8,567 bases of DNA, from positions 1 through 8,567 of the forward strand of contig JAAZIT010000440.1 in the NCBI GenBank assembly GCA_012800685.1, written 5' to 3'. Each line of letters opens with the position of its first letter. Position 1 is the first letter of the stretch. The notes below the pieces were generated by a model that saw only the letters and a program-made list of their open reading frames with translations, did no database searches and was not told the DNA's origin. The stretch is from Clostridiales bacterium. Lineage in GTDB: Bacteria > Bacillota > Clostridia > Oscillospirales > Ruminococcaceae. Positions 1-6,083 of the stretch are shown here, piece by piece. Position numbers and translations under genes: made by a program.

Positions 1-240
1 CACCGCTAGGTCCAGTTGCACCAGTTGCTCCTACAGCCCCAGTTGCACCGCTAGGTCCAGTTGCACCAGTTGCTCCAATGGCTCCAGTTGCACCGCTAGG
101 TCCGGTTGCGCCAGTTGCTCCTACAGCCCCAGTTGCACCGCTAGGTCCGGTTGCGCCAGTTGCTCCAACGGCTCCAGTTGCACCGCTAGGTCCGGTTGCA
201 CCAGTTGCTCCAACGGCTCCAGTTGCACCAGAGGGGCCTA
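1..240 (-). repeat. 45-bp tandem repeats encoding Gly-X-Y units
   Basis: Five full 45-bp copies begin at 1, 46, 91, 136 and 181, with a 15-bp diverged partial copy at 226-240. Each copy encodes five Gly-X-Y triplets. Differences are nearly all synonymous or confined to one triplet: copies 1 and 3 carry ctacagcccc in the middle, copy 2 has caatggctcc, and copies 4 and 5 have caacggctcc. The array continues past the left edge, so its copy number is unknown. Confidence 0.95.
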
Positions 241-403
241 TACATTGACAGCATCTGACCCTGCAGCATTCATGGATGCAAGTGAATTTACAATCACAGC
301 TAAGCTTATTGTCATAATTGCATGAAGGACTATTATATACATTCATTGTTGGCTGAAAATCTTGATTGTTATTATAGTTAGAACATTTTCTATTAAAACC
401 CAT
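1..403 (-). CDS. Collagen-like Gly-X-Y repeat protein with Cys-rich N-terminus (partial, C-terminus off the left edge)
   Basis: The reading frame starts at the ATG at 403-401 and stays open to the window edge (134 full codons). Residues 1-55 are Asn-rich and then Cys-rich, with ten cysteines at 7, 28, 36, 38, 42, 46, 47, 51, 52 and 54. From Gly56 the protein is pure Gly-X-Y, a 15-residue unit reading GPSGATGAVGATGAT. There is no signal peptide or membrane segment. The start is supported by AGGAG at 420-416, although the 12-nt spacing is long. Gly-X-Y proteins form collagen-like triple helices; in Bacillus and Clostridium relatives (the BclA type) they coat the exosporium. The Cys-rich head could anchor or cross-link the protein by disulfides. 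The sigma-K-like promoter upstream agrees with a spore-surface role, but that is inference. The C-terminal domain, which would help classification, lies outside the window. The repeats are clearly more GC-rich than their surroundings. Confidence 0.85.
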   Translation of the reverse strand, partial: MGFNRKCSNYNNNQDFQPTMNVYNSPSCNYDNKLSCDCKFTCIHECCRVRCCQCIGPSGATGAVGATGATGPSGATGAVGATGATGPSGATGAVGATGATGPSGATGAIGATGATGPSGATGAVGATGATGPSG

Positions 404-430
404 GTGTTTGTCACACTCCTATATAAAATT

Positions 431-444
431 GCCAAAAACTTGGC
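431..444 (-). other. Small inverted repeat in the collagen-gene leader
   Basis: GCCAA-aaac-TTGGC is a perfect 5-bp inverted repeat with a 4-nt spacer. It lies at or just after the expected transcription start of the collagen-like gene. It could be a 5' mRNA stem or a protein-binding site; the sequence does not decide. Confidence 0.35.
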
Positions 445-450
445 TTATTA

Positions 451-477
451 TATTTTATGCTTGGTTTTACATTCAGT
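451..477 (-). promoter_or_regulatory. Sigma-K-like promoter of the collagen-like gene
   Basis: Read on the minus strand, CATAAAATA (459-451) matches the mother-cell sigma-K -10 pattern CATAnnnTA exactly. An AC dinucleotide (477-476) sits 16 nt upstream, as in sigma-K -35 elements. An overlapping TATAAT (453-448) could serve as a sigma-A -10, but no good -35 was found at the proper distance. The motif is short, so chance occurrence in AT-rich DNA is possible. Confidence 0.45.
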
Positions 478-520
478 ACCTTGTCTAAAATTCTAAACCA
501 GAAACATCTTTATCTTTTAT

Positions 521-549
521 TTGACTTTGGCGACACAGTATGATATACT
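521..549 (+). promoter_or_regulatory. Sigma-A promoter of the M-box/mgtA transcript
   Basis: TTGACT at 521-526, a 17-bp spacer and TATACT at 544-549 form a near-consensus vegetative promoter. Transcription should start near 556, a few bases before the riboswitch's basal helix. It diverges from the collagen-like gene. Confidence 0.8.
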
Positions 550-560
550 TAATTTAGTAA

Positions 561-714
561 ATAATATCGATAGGTGAGGCTAACACAGGGATACGGGTTG
601 CTGCCGCGAATCAGTGGAGACACTGGTGAGAAGGTTAACAGTTGATGTCGAATTCAAGGCATTGACTAACGCAATTACATCGCCCTATGAAGTTAAAGCT
701 TGAACGGTAATTAT
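561..714 (+). ncRNA. M-box (ykoK-type) Mg2+ riboswitch aptamer
   Basis: The conserved M-box core is recognisable: TAGGTGAGGCT at 571-581, GATACGG followed by GCTGCCG at 589-606, GGTTAACAG at 633-641, and the closing segment AAAGCTTGAACG at 695-706. A basal helix can be drawn between 561-569 and 705-714 (nine pairs including one G-U, one bulged A at 709). The M-box binds several Mg2+ ions and folds compactly when Mg2+ is plentiful, leading to transcription termination. The downstream transporter gene mgtA fits this ligand. The match was made by eye to the family consensus, not with a covariance model. Confidence 0.88.
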
Positions 715-815
715 GATTGGTTACTAGCACTAGTTACAAGTTAAGTACAAAATTGCTTTTTTAATTTTATAGAAATAGCATAATATCAAACTAAAACTTC
801 CAACTAAAGACTATT

Positions 816-858
816 AAACTCTTATACCGTTTTTGCGGTGTAAGAGTTTTTATTTTTG
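816..858 (+). terminator. Intrinsic terminator, expression platform of the M-box
   Basis: A 14-pair stem (816-829 with 836-849, one G-U) with a TTTTTG loop is followed by a T-rich tract at 847-857. It lies between the aptamer and the genes it controls. The segment AACGGTA (703-709), in the 3' strand of the aptamer's basal helix, is perfectly complementary to TACCGTT (825-831) at the top of this stem. The terminator and an antiterminator are therefore mutually exclusive, and Mg2+ binding should favour the terminator. Confidence 0.9.
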
Positions 859-917
859 CATAAATATCGGTATAGTTTATTCGATGTTTTTTTAATGTAA
901 AACTATTTGAATTCATG

Positions 918-926
918 AGGAGGTGA
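918..926 (+). promoter_or_regulatory. Near-perfect ribosome binding site of the leader ORF
   Basis: AGGAGGTGA matches the 16S anti-Shine-Dalgarno complement over nine bases. Its AGGAGG core ends 7 nt before the ATG at 931. It is stronger than the site in front of mgtA itself, and it is the main reason to believe the small ORF is translated. Confidence 0.85.
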
Positions 927-930
927 GAGT

Positions 931-1029
931 ATGGATTCTGACGGAAGATATCGAAGGCGCTTTTTGGGGCTAGTTAATTTATCTAAAGTCAAGATATTCA
1001 TTATCTTGCCTTGCTTTAGTATGCAATAA
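931..1029 (+). CDS. Putative 32-residue leader peptide upstream of mgtA
   Basis: This short ORF runs from ATG 931 to TAA 1027-1029, behind an almost ideal ribosome site and after the riboswitch terminator. It is therefore transcribed only when the M-box allows read-through. The peptide begins MDSDGRYRRRFLG, acidic residues followed by three arginines in a row encoded by CGA-AGG-CGC, and ends in a hydrophobic tail IFIILPCFSMQ. The first 40 bases are markedly richer in GC than the surroundings, suggesting selection on the sequence. In enterobacteria, the MgtL leader peptide of mgtA also pairs acidic N-terminal residues with an Arg run and senses low Mg2+ by ribosome destabilisation. The resemblance is in position and composition only, with no demonstrated homology. 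It could instead be a small membrane peptide of its own. I do not recognise a named family. Confidence 0.65.
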   Translation: MDSDGRYRRRFLGLVNLSKVKIFIILPCFSMQ

Positions 1030-1048
1030 TTTGAAAATTGCTTATTGC
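983..1048 (+). promoter_or_regulatory. Hairpins spanning the leader ORF's 3' half and stop codon
   Basis: The first hairpin has CTAAAG (983-988) with CTTTAG (1014-1019) and, inside it, CAAGATA (990-996) with TATCTTG (1002-1008) around a TTCAT loop. The second pairs GCAATAA (1023-1029) with TTATTGC (1042-1048), and its 5' arm contains the leader stop codon. No U-tract follows, so neither is an intrinsic terminator. A weak third pairing, TCCAA (1067-1071) with TTGGA (1086-1090), touches the mgtA ribosome site. Ribosome position on the leader would change which stems form; a regulatory role is inference. Confidence 0.4.
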
Positions 1049-1099
1049 TAACAAATTTTATCTACGTCCAATTTTACTTAATGGTTTGGAGGGCTTATT

Positions 1100-3784
1100 A
1101 TGTTTAAGAAAAAAGAAAATATTAAAGTTTCAAAACGAGCAGATAGGGTAAAGAATTTACTAATTAATGCATCGTCAAAGAGTACTGAACAACTCTTTGT
1201 TCAGTATGACAATGGGTTTTCAGGCTATGACAAAAACATGGTCAAAGAAATGCGTGGATATTTTGGCGAAAATATTATAAGTAAAAACAAGAAGGATTCA
1301 CTATTAAAAAAGCTTTTTAGCACTTTTATTAATCCATTTACAGTAGTCTTAATTGTTTTAGCTTTAATATCATTATTCACTAAGGATTATCCAGCAGCAA
1401 TAATTGTTACAACCATGGTATTAATTAGTGGTTTTCTCCATTTTATTCAAGAAATTAGAAGTGGAAAAGCTGCGGAAAAGCTAAATGAATTAGTTGAAAC
1501 AACAATATCTGTCCAGCGTATAGTGGACGACAAGGACGATGATATAATAGATTCAGAGAAAATTGAAATTCCTCTTGATGAAATTGTTGTTGGAGATATT
1601 ATTTATTTAGCGGCAGGGGACTTAATTCCAGCAGATATAAGAATTTTATCTGCAAAGGATTTATTTATTAATCAGTCATCATTAACAGGTGAAAGTGAGC
1701 CAATAGAAAAATTTTCTAATGTTACTAATGGTGAATCGACCAATCCAATTGAACTAAATAACCTAGCTTTCATGGGTTGTAATGTTGTTTCAGGTTCGGC
1801 AGTGGCTATGGCAATTGCTGTGGGTGATGACACTATGCTTGGTGGTATATCAAAACAGATTCAAGAAAAATCGCCCCCAACTAGCTTTGAAAAGGGAATT
1901 AATTCTGTTTCTTGGGTACTAATTCGTTTTATGCTAGTCATGGTGCCTATTGTTTTATTTATAAATGGATTTACAAAAGGGGACTGGCTAGAGGCGTTTT
2001 TATTTGCCCTCTCAATAGCTGTTGGTTTAACTCCTGAAATGCTTCCTATGATTGTATCTGCAAATTTAGCTAAGGGTGCAGTTTCAATGTCAAAGAAAAA
2101 AGTTATAGTTAAAAACTTAAATTCTATACAAAATTTTGGTGCAATGGATATTCTCTGCACAGATAAAACTGGCACAATTACTCAGGACAAGGTTGTTTTA
2201 GAATACCACTTAGATATTCATGGAAATGAAGATATAAGGGTATTAAGACATGCTTTTTTAAATAGCTATTTTCAGACTGGTCTTAAAAATTTAATGGACA
2301 TTTCAATAATAGAAAAGTCACATGAGCACGGTAAGTTTAATGAATGGAGCCGTTTTAACAAGGTTGACGAAATACCTTTTGATTTTAATAGACGAAGAAT
2401 GAGTGTTGTTGTTGCTGATGATAGTGGAAAAACTCAGCTAATAACAAAAGGTGCTATTGAAGAAATGCTATCAGTTTCATCTTATATTGAATACAAGGGT
2501 GAGGTTAAGCCATTAACCGAGGATATCCGTAAGGAAGTAATTGAGAAATGCAACGAGTACAATTCTCAAGGGCTAAGGGTTTTAGGTGTTTCACAAAAAA
2601 CTAATCCATCACCAGTTGGTACTTTTTCAGTAGCTGACGAGAGTGAAATGGTTTTAATGGGATATTTAGCCTTTCTTGATCCTCCAAAGGAGAGTTCAAA
2701 GGAAGCTATTGCAACACTTGGAGAGTACGGGGTAGGTGTTAAGGTTTTAACTGGTGACAACGATTGTGTTACAGAAAGTGTATGTAAGCAGGTTGGAATT
2801 AAGGTTGAACGAATAGTTTTAGGATCAGAAATTGAACAGATGGGTGACGATGAGTTAAAAACAGTTATAGAGGAAGTTGATGTTTTTGCAAAACTCTCGC
2901 CAAATCAAAAGGCAAGAATTGTAAACCTTTTAAGGGAGAACGGTCATGTTGTTGGATTTTTAGGGGATGGAATTAATGATGCATCAGCAATGGCTGTCGC
3001 AGATGTAGGAATATCAGTAGACAGTGCTGTTGAAATAGCTAAGGAATCAGCGGATTTAATTCTAATGGAAAAGGATTTAATGGTTCTTGAGGATGGTGTA
3101 ATTGAGGGAAGAAAAATATACGCCAACATAATTAAATATGTAAAAATGACAGCAAGCTCAAATTTCGGAAATATGTTTTCAGTTCTAGCTGCTTCAGCAT
3201 TTCTTCCATTTTTGCCAATGTTGCCAATTCAAATATTAATATTAAATTTAATTTACGATATTTCTTGTATAACCTTGCCTTGGGACAATGTTGACGCTGA
3301 ATATTTTAAAAAGCCACGTACTTGGGATGCTGGTTCAATAACTAAATTTATGCTTTGGATGGGTCCGACAAGCTCAGTTTTCGATATTATTACATTTCTC
3401 TTAATGTACTTCTTTATTTGTCCATTTGCATTAGGCGGTTCGTACCACAGCTTAACACCAGAAAATCAGATGTCCTTTATGATGATATTTAATGCCGGTT
3501 GGTTTGTTCAGTCTTTATGGTCTCAAACTATTGTAATTCATCTAATTAGAACTGTGAAAATACCATTTATTCAAAGCCGTGCATCTTGGAGAGTTGTGCT
3601 ATTTACTACAATGGGTATTATTTTAGGAACAGCTTTACCATACACCTTTATTGGTAAAATTGCAGATATGAAGCCTATGCCTTTAATTTATTTCCCTTGT
3701 TTATTTGTTATTATCATCTCTTATATGATATTAGTAGCAATTGTAAAAAGAATTTTTATTAAGAAGTATGGGGAACTATTATAG
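1100..3784 (+). CDS. mgtA: P-type Mg2+-importing ATPase (P3B type)
   Basis: This integral membrane pump uses ATP hydrolysis to import Mg2+. All hallmarks are intact: the actuator-domain TGES at 196-199, M4 motif TPEML at 311-315, phosphorylated Asp355 in CTDKTGT, nucleotide-binding KGA at 450-452, TGDN at 551-554 and hinge GDGIND at 622-627. The segment from TPEMLPMIV through KKKVIVKNLNSIQNFGAMDI up to the catalytic Asp is characteristic of MgtA/MgtB rather than Ca2+ pumps. Membrane helices fall near residues 76-117 (M1-M2), 270-325 (M3-M4) and 683-882 (M5-M10). Its 894 residues match the roughly 900 of enterobacterial MgtA. GGAGGG at 1088-1093 lies 6 nt before the ATG. It is preceded by the M-box and the leader ORF and followed by its own terminator, so it appears to be the only transporter gene of its transcript. 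Expression is expected at low Mg2+. Confidence 0.95.
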   Translation: MFKKKENIKVSKRADRVKNLLINASSKSTEQLFVQYDNGFSGYDKNMVKEMRGYFGENIISKNKKDSLLKKLFSTFINPFTVVLIVLALISLFTKDYPAAIIVTTMVLISGFLHFIQEIRSGKAAEKLNELVETTISVQRIVDDKDDDIIDSEKIEIPLDEIVVGDIIYLAAGDLIPADIRILSAKDLFINQSSLTGESEPIEKFSNVTNGESTNPIELNNLAFMGCNVVSGSAVAMAIAVGDDTMLGGISKQIQEKSPPTSFEKGINSVSWVLIRFMLVMVPIVLFINGFTKGDWLEAFLFALSIAVGLTPEMLPMIVSANLAKGAVSMSKKKVIVKNLNSIQNFGAMDILCTDKTGTITQDKVVLEYHLDIHGNEDIRVLRHAFLNSYFQTGLKNLMDISIIEKSHEHGKFNEWSRFNKVDEIPFDFNRRRMSVVVADDSGKTQLITKGAIEEMLSVSSYIEYKGEVKPLTEDIRKEVIEKCNEYNSQGLRVLGVSQKTNPSPVGTFSVADESEMVLMGYLAFLDPPKESSKEAIATLGEYGVGVKVLTGDNDCVTESVCKQVGIKVERIVLGSEIEQMGDDELKTVIEEVDVFAKLSPNQKARIVNLLRENGHVVGFLGDGINDASAMAVADVGISVDSAVEIAKESADLILMEKDLMVLEDGVIEGRKIYANIIKYVKMTASSNFGNMFSVLAASAFLPFLPMLPIQILILNLIYDISCITLPWDNVDAEYFKKPRTWDAGSITKFMLWMGPTSSVFDIITFLLMYFFICPFALGGSYHSLTPENQMSFMMIFNAGWFVQSLWSQTIVIHLIRTVKIPFIQSRASWRVVLFTTMGIILGTALPYTFIGKIADMKPMPLIYFPCLFVIIISYMILVAIVKRIFIKKYGELL

Positions 3785-3797
3785 TTAAACTAAAATT

Positions 3798-3828
3798 AAG
3801 CAAACATTATTTAGTGTTTGCTTTTTTT
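3798..3828 (+). terminator. Intrinsic terminator after mgtA
   Basis: A 9-bp stem, AAGCAAACA (3798-3806) with TGTTTGCTT (3815-3823), with an 8-nt loop, runs straight into a T-tract (3822-3828). It starts about 14 nt after the mgtA stop codon. Confidence 0.88.
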
Positions 3829-3833
3829 GCACT

Positions 3834-3883
3834 AAAAAAAGCATTTGTCTCAACTTATCTAAGACAAATGCTTTAATTTTTTT
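3834..3883 (-). terminator. Intrinsic terminator of the CapA-like gene, possibly bidirectional
   Basis: A 13-bp perfect stem (3838-3850 with 3862-3874) with an 11-nt loop is flanked by an A-run at 3834-3840, which is the U-tract for minus-strand transcription. On the other side a T-rich stretch at 3872-3883 serves plus-strand transcription. It lies just beyond the stop codon at 3887 and also backs up the mgtA terminator. Confidence 0.88.
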
Positions 3884-3886
3884 CTA

Positions 3887-5146
3887 TTATTTAATTAGCA
3901 TAAATTCATCTGGTATTTCTAATTCTTCAAGGGCCTCTTTTAGAAATTTAAAAGTAAATTTAGCTTCTCTATATTGTGGGCTTAAGCCATGGACTTTTGC
4001 AAGTTCTTCTGTATACTTTGAGTATGGATAAATAGTAACATTAGTGTAATCTCTTTCAAAATGAGAAACCATTGGAATTATTTTTGGCTCTTCAATTGTC
4101 ACTTCACCAGTTTTATAGTTTTTTCTTACTGTGAAATCAGCAAGTCCACCCAACATTGCATATGAACTAGTCATACCAGAAACAAAATTTCCCAGGCAAT
4201 AATATACAAAGCCTTTTGTTCCATCTTCTCTTTCAATCCACTCACAGGTTTGTAAGGTATGAGGTTGGGTTCCAACAATAATATCAGCACCCCACTCTAC
4301 AAATTTCTTTGACAGGTTTTTCTGTTGGTCTGTTACAACATTTGATACCTCTACTCCAAAGTGAGGTGAAACTATTACTATATCTGCAATCTTCTTAGCC
4401 TCTTTTATTTGGTTTTCAATAGTCTCAAGCTCCCTCTCACTTAAATAAACAAGCTCAGAGCCCTGTTCGGCTTTATGTTTAATACCATTAGTATGCTCCA
4501 TATATCCCAAAAAGGCAAATTTAATATCATTAACTTCTTTAACTCTTATATGATTCATATCATCGGTATTTTTATATGCTCCATAACGAATTACATCAGG
4601 GTGCTTTGTATCCCAATATTTTAAAGTTGCCAAAAGTCCTTTTTCTCCCTTATCAAGGATGTGGTTGTTTGAGAGCGAAACGGCATCAAAACCAACAACG
4701 TCAATCATATAGTCTCCTAAAGCTTCTGGAGAGCAGAAGCATGGATAAGTTGAAGGAGGAAACTCGTCAGTAACAATGGTTTCTTGATTTAAAACTGAAA
4801 GGTCGGCGTCTTTAATATAATCTATTACATTTTGATATACATATGAGAAGTCATATTTTCCATCGCCTTTTTTTCCTGCACGTGCATCTGCTTGTTCATA
4901 TATACAGTCATGGATAAGATTATCGCCTGCACATACAATTCGGACTATTGAATCAGGTTTTTCTTCAGGTTCGGAAAGAGAATCACTTATCGTTATATTT
5001 TTGCTGGTAGTAGCATGTGTAATTGTAGCTAAGGTTGTTTGAGGATTTTCAGAGTCATATTTTTCAATTTTCTGTCCACAAGAACAAAGATTAATCAATA
5101 TTAACATAGCTGTTCCTAATGCAAATAACTTTTTCTTTATTGACAT
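3887..5146 (-). CDS. CapA/PgsA-family lipoprotein with metallophosphoesterase fold
   Basis: The protein has 419 residues. Lys-rich residues 1-6 and a hydrophobic stretch end in a lipobox LCSC with the lipidated Cys at 23, so it should be anchored on the outer face of the membrane. A Ser/Thr-rich linker (about 36-64) leads into the CapA domain: AGDN at 73-76, NQE at 120-122, NNHILDKG at 160-167, SPHFGVE at 260-266, GTQPHTLQ at 292-299 and CLGNF at 317-321. The Asp, Asn and His residues of these motifs are the metal-ligand type expected of the family. Family members are named after poly-gamma-glutamate capsule synthesis. No capB, capC or ligase-type gene is next to it, so the substrate is unknown; a cell-envelope hydrolase or export role is equally possible. 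AAAGGA lies 8 nt before the ATG. It has its own promoter and terminators on both sides, so it is probably monocistronic. Confidence 0.88.
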   Translation of the reverse strand: MSIKKKLFALGTAMLILINLCSCGQKIEKYDSENPQTTLATITHATTSKNITISDSLSEPEEKPDSIVRIVCAGDNLIHDCIYEQADARAGKKGDGKYDFSYVYQNVIDYIKDADLSVLNQETIVTDEFPPSTYPCFCSPEALGDYMIDVVGFDAVSLSNNHILDKGEKGLLATLKYWDTKHPDVIRYGAYKNTDDMNHIRVKEVNDIKFAFLGYMEHTNGIKHKAEQGSELVYLSERELETIENQIKEAKKIADIVIVSPHFGVEVSNVVTDQQKNLSKKFVEWGADIIVGTQPHTLQTCEWIEREDGTKGFVYYCLGNFVSGMTSSYAMLGGLADFTVRKNYKTGEVTIEEPKIIPMVSHFERDYTNVTIYPYSKYTEELAKVHGLSPQYREAKFTFKFLKEALEELEIPDEFMLIK

Positions 5147-5176
5147 AATGTAAATCCTTTCTGCTTATTTAACTAT

Positions 5177-5205
5177 ATACTAACATAATTTGACCCTTAG
5201 TGCAA
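5177..5205 (-). promoter_or_regulatory. Sigma-A-like promoter of the CapA-like gene
   Basis: On the minus strand TTGCAC (5205-5200), a 17-bp spacer and TAGTAT (5182-5177) form a plausible promoter just after the dapB terminator. The -35 lies inside a CCCTT/AAGGG inverted repeat (5194-5208), which might be an operator. Confidence 0.55.
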
Positions 5206-5215
5206 GGGGTAATGT

Positions 5216-5251
5216 AAAAAAAATCCAGTGTGTTTTATGCACTGGATTTTT
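5216..5251 (-). terminator. Intrinsic terminator of the asd-dapA-dapB operon
   Basis: A stem of about 12 bp with core ATCCAGTG/CACTGGAT (5219-5230 with 5240-5251) and a 9-nt loop is followed on the minus strand by a U-tract from the A-run at 5216-5222. It begins 7 nt after the dapB stop codon and separates the operon from the CapA-like gene. Confidence 0.88.
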
Positions 5252-5257
5252 AGTAAA

Positions 5258-6007
5258 TCATATTAAATTTTTCATATCATACAGTCCAGCAGGTTTGTCT
5301 GCCAAATATACAGCAGCATTAACTGAACCAACTGCAAATACTTCTTTTGAAGAAGCTGAATGTGAAAGGGAAATAACTTCATCACGTCCAGCAAAAATAA
5401 TCTCATGCTCACCGACAATCGTGCCACCACGGACAGCATGCATTCCTATTTCGGTTTTTCCACGCTTTTGTCTAACGGAATGTCTGTCATAAACATATGT
5501 ATATGAATTATTAAGCTCTTCATTAATGGCATTTGCAAGCATTATGGCTGTTCCGCTTGGAGCATCAATCTTTTGATTATGGTGCTTTTCAATAATTTCA
5601 ATATCAAATTGTCCACCTAAAACCTGAGTTGCTTTTTTAGCAAGCTCCGCAAGAAGATTAATTCCAAGTGACATATTAAATGTAAAGAAAACAGGGATTT
5701 GTTCCGAAGCCTTATGTATTTGACTAATTTGTTCATCGCTATAACCAGTAGTTGCCAAAACAATTGGTGTACCAGTAGACAAGCAATAATCTAGCAGATC
5801 ATCAAGAAGTGATGGATGTGAGAAATCAATAATAACATCTGGCTTTTTTTCAATGTCACTAACTTTTGTGTAAACATTAAAGTCAGCATATTTTACTCCA
5901 GAAATATCAATTCCAAAGCACACGCTACAATCCTCACGGCTGGTTATCAAATCATAAATAACTCTACCCATTTTTCCACAGCAACCACTTACAGCTATGT
6001 TAAGCAT
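5258..6007 (-). CDS. dapB: 4-hydroxy-tetrahydrodipicolinate reductase
   Basis: This cytoplasmic enzyme reduces hydroxytetrahydrodipicolinate to tetrahydrodipicolinate with NAD(P)H, the second committed step to diaminopimelate and lysine. The N-terminal Rossmann motif GCCGKMGR spans 8-15. DFSHP (61-65), ATTG (85-88) and FNMSLGIN (110-117) follow. The signature EKHHNQKIDAPSGTA at 140-154 carries the catalytic His142/His143 and Lys146. GMHAVRGGTIVGEHE at 188-202 is also typical. The length of 249 residues is within the range for Gram-positive DapB, shorter than the 273 of E. coli. AAGGA precedes the ATG by 9-10 nt. It is the last gene of the operon, 76 bp after dapA, and is followed by a strong terminator. 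Confidence 0.96.
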   Translation of the reverse strand: MLNIAVSGCCGKMGRVIYDLITSREDCSVCFGIDISGVKYADFNVYTKVSDIEKKPDVIIDFSHPSLLDDLLDYCLSTGTPIVLATTGYSDEQISQIHKASEQIPVFFTFNMSLGINLLAELAKKATQVLGGQFDIEIIEKHHNQKIDAPSGTAIMLANAINEELNNSYTYVYDRHSVRQKRGKTEIGMHAVRGGTIVGEHEIIFAGRDEVISLSHSASSKEVFAVGSVNAAVYLADKPAGLYDMKNLI

Positions 6008-6083
6008 TTATATCATTCCTTTCACATAATCTCGTTATTGTTTAAGCATATTACTTACGCAATAAAAATTGAATTATGCTGAA

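Noticed and set aside
1..240. Regular 45-bp repeats as a CRISPR array
   Set aside because: The copies are contiguous with no unique spacers and translate to in-frame Gly-X-Y triplets.
1023..1048. GCAATAA/TTATTGC hairpin as an intrinsic terminator before mgtA
   Set aside because: No U-tract follows and the stem is AT-rich, so termination is unlikely; it was kept only as a possible regulatory stem.
1861..2175. 104-codon minus-strand open frame inside mgtA
   Set aside because: It is antisense to the M3-M4 and phosphorylation-site region of mgtA and only mirrors its constrained codons.
5190..5492. 100-codon plus-strand open frame
   Set aside because: It runs through the dapB terminator and antisense to dapB; no support as a gene.
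6043..6080. AGCATA/TATGCT inverted repeat between dapA and dapB
   Set aside because: Six pairs with a 24-nt loop and no U-tract; likely chance in AT-rich DNA.
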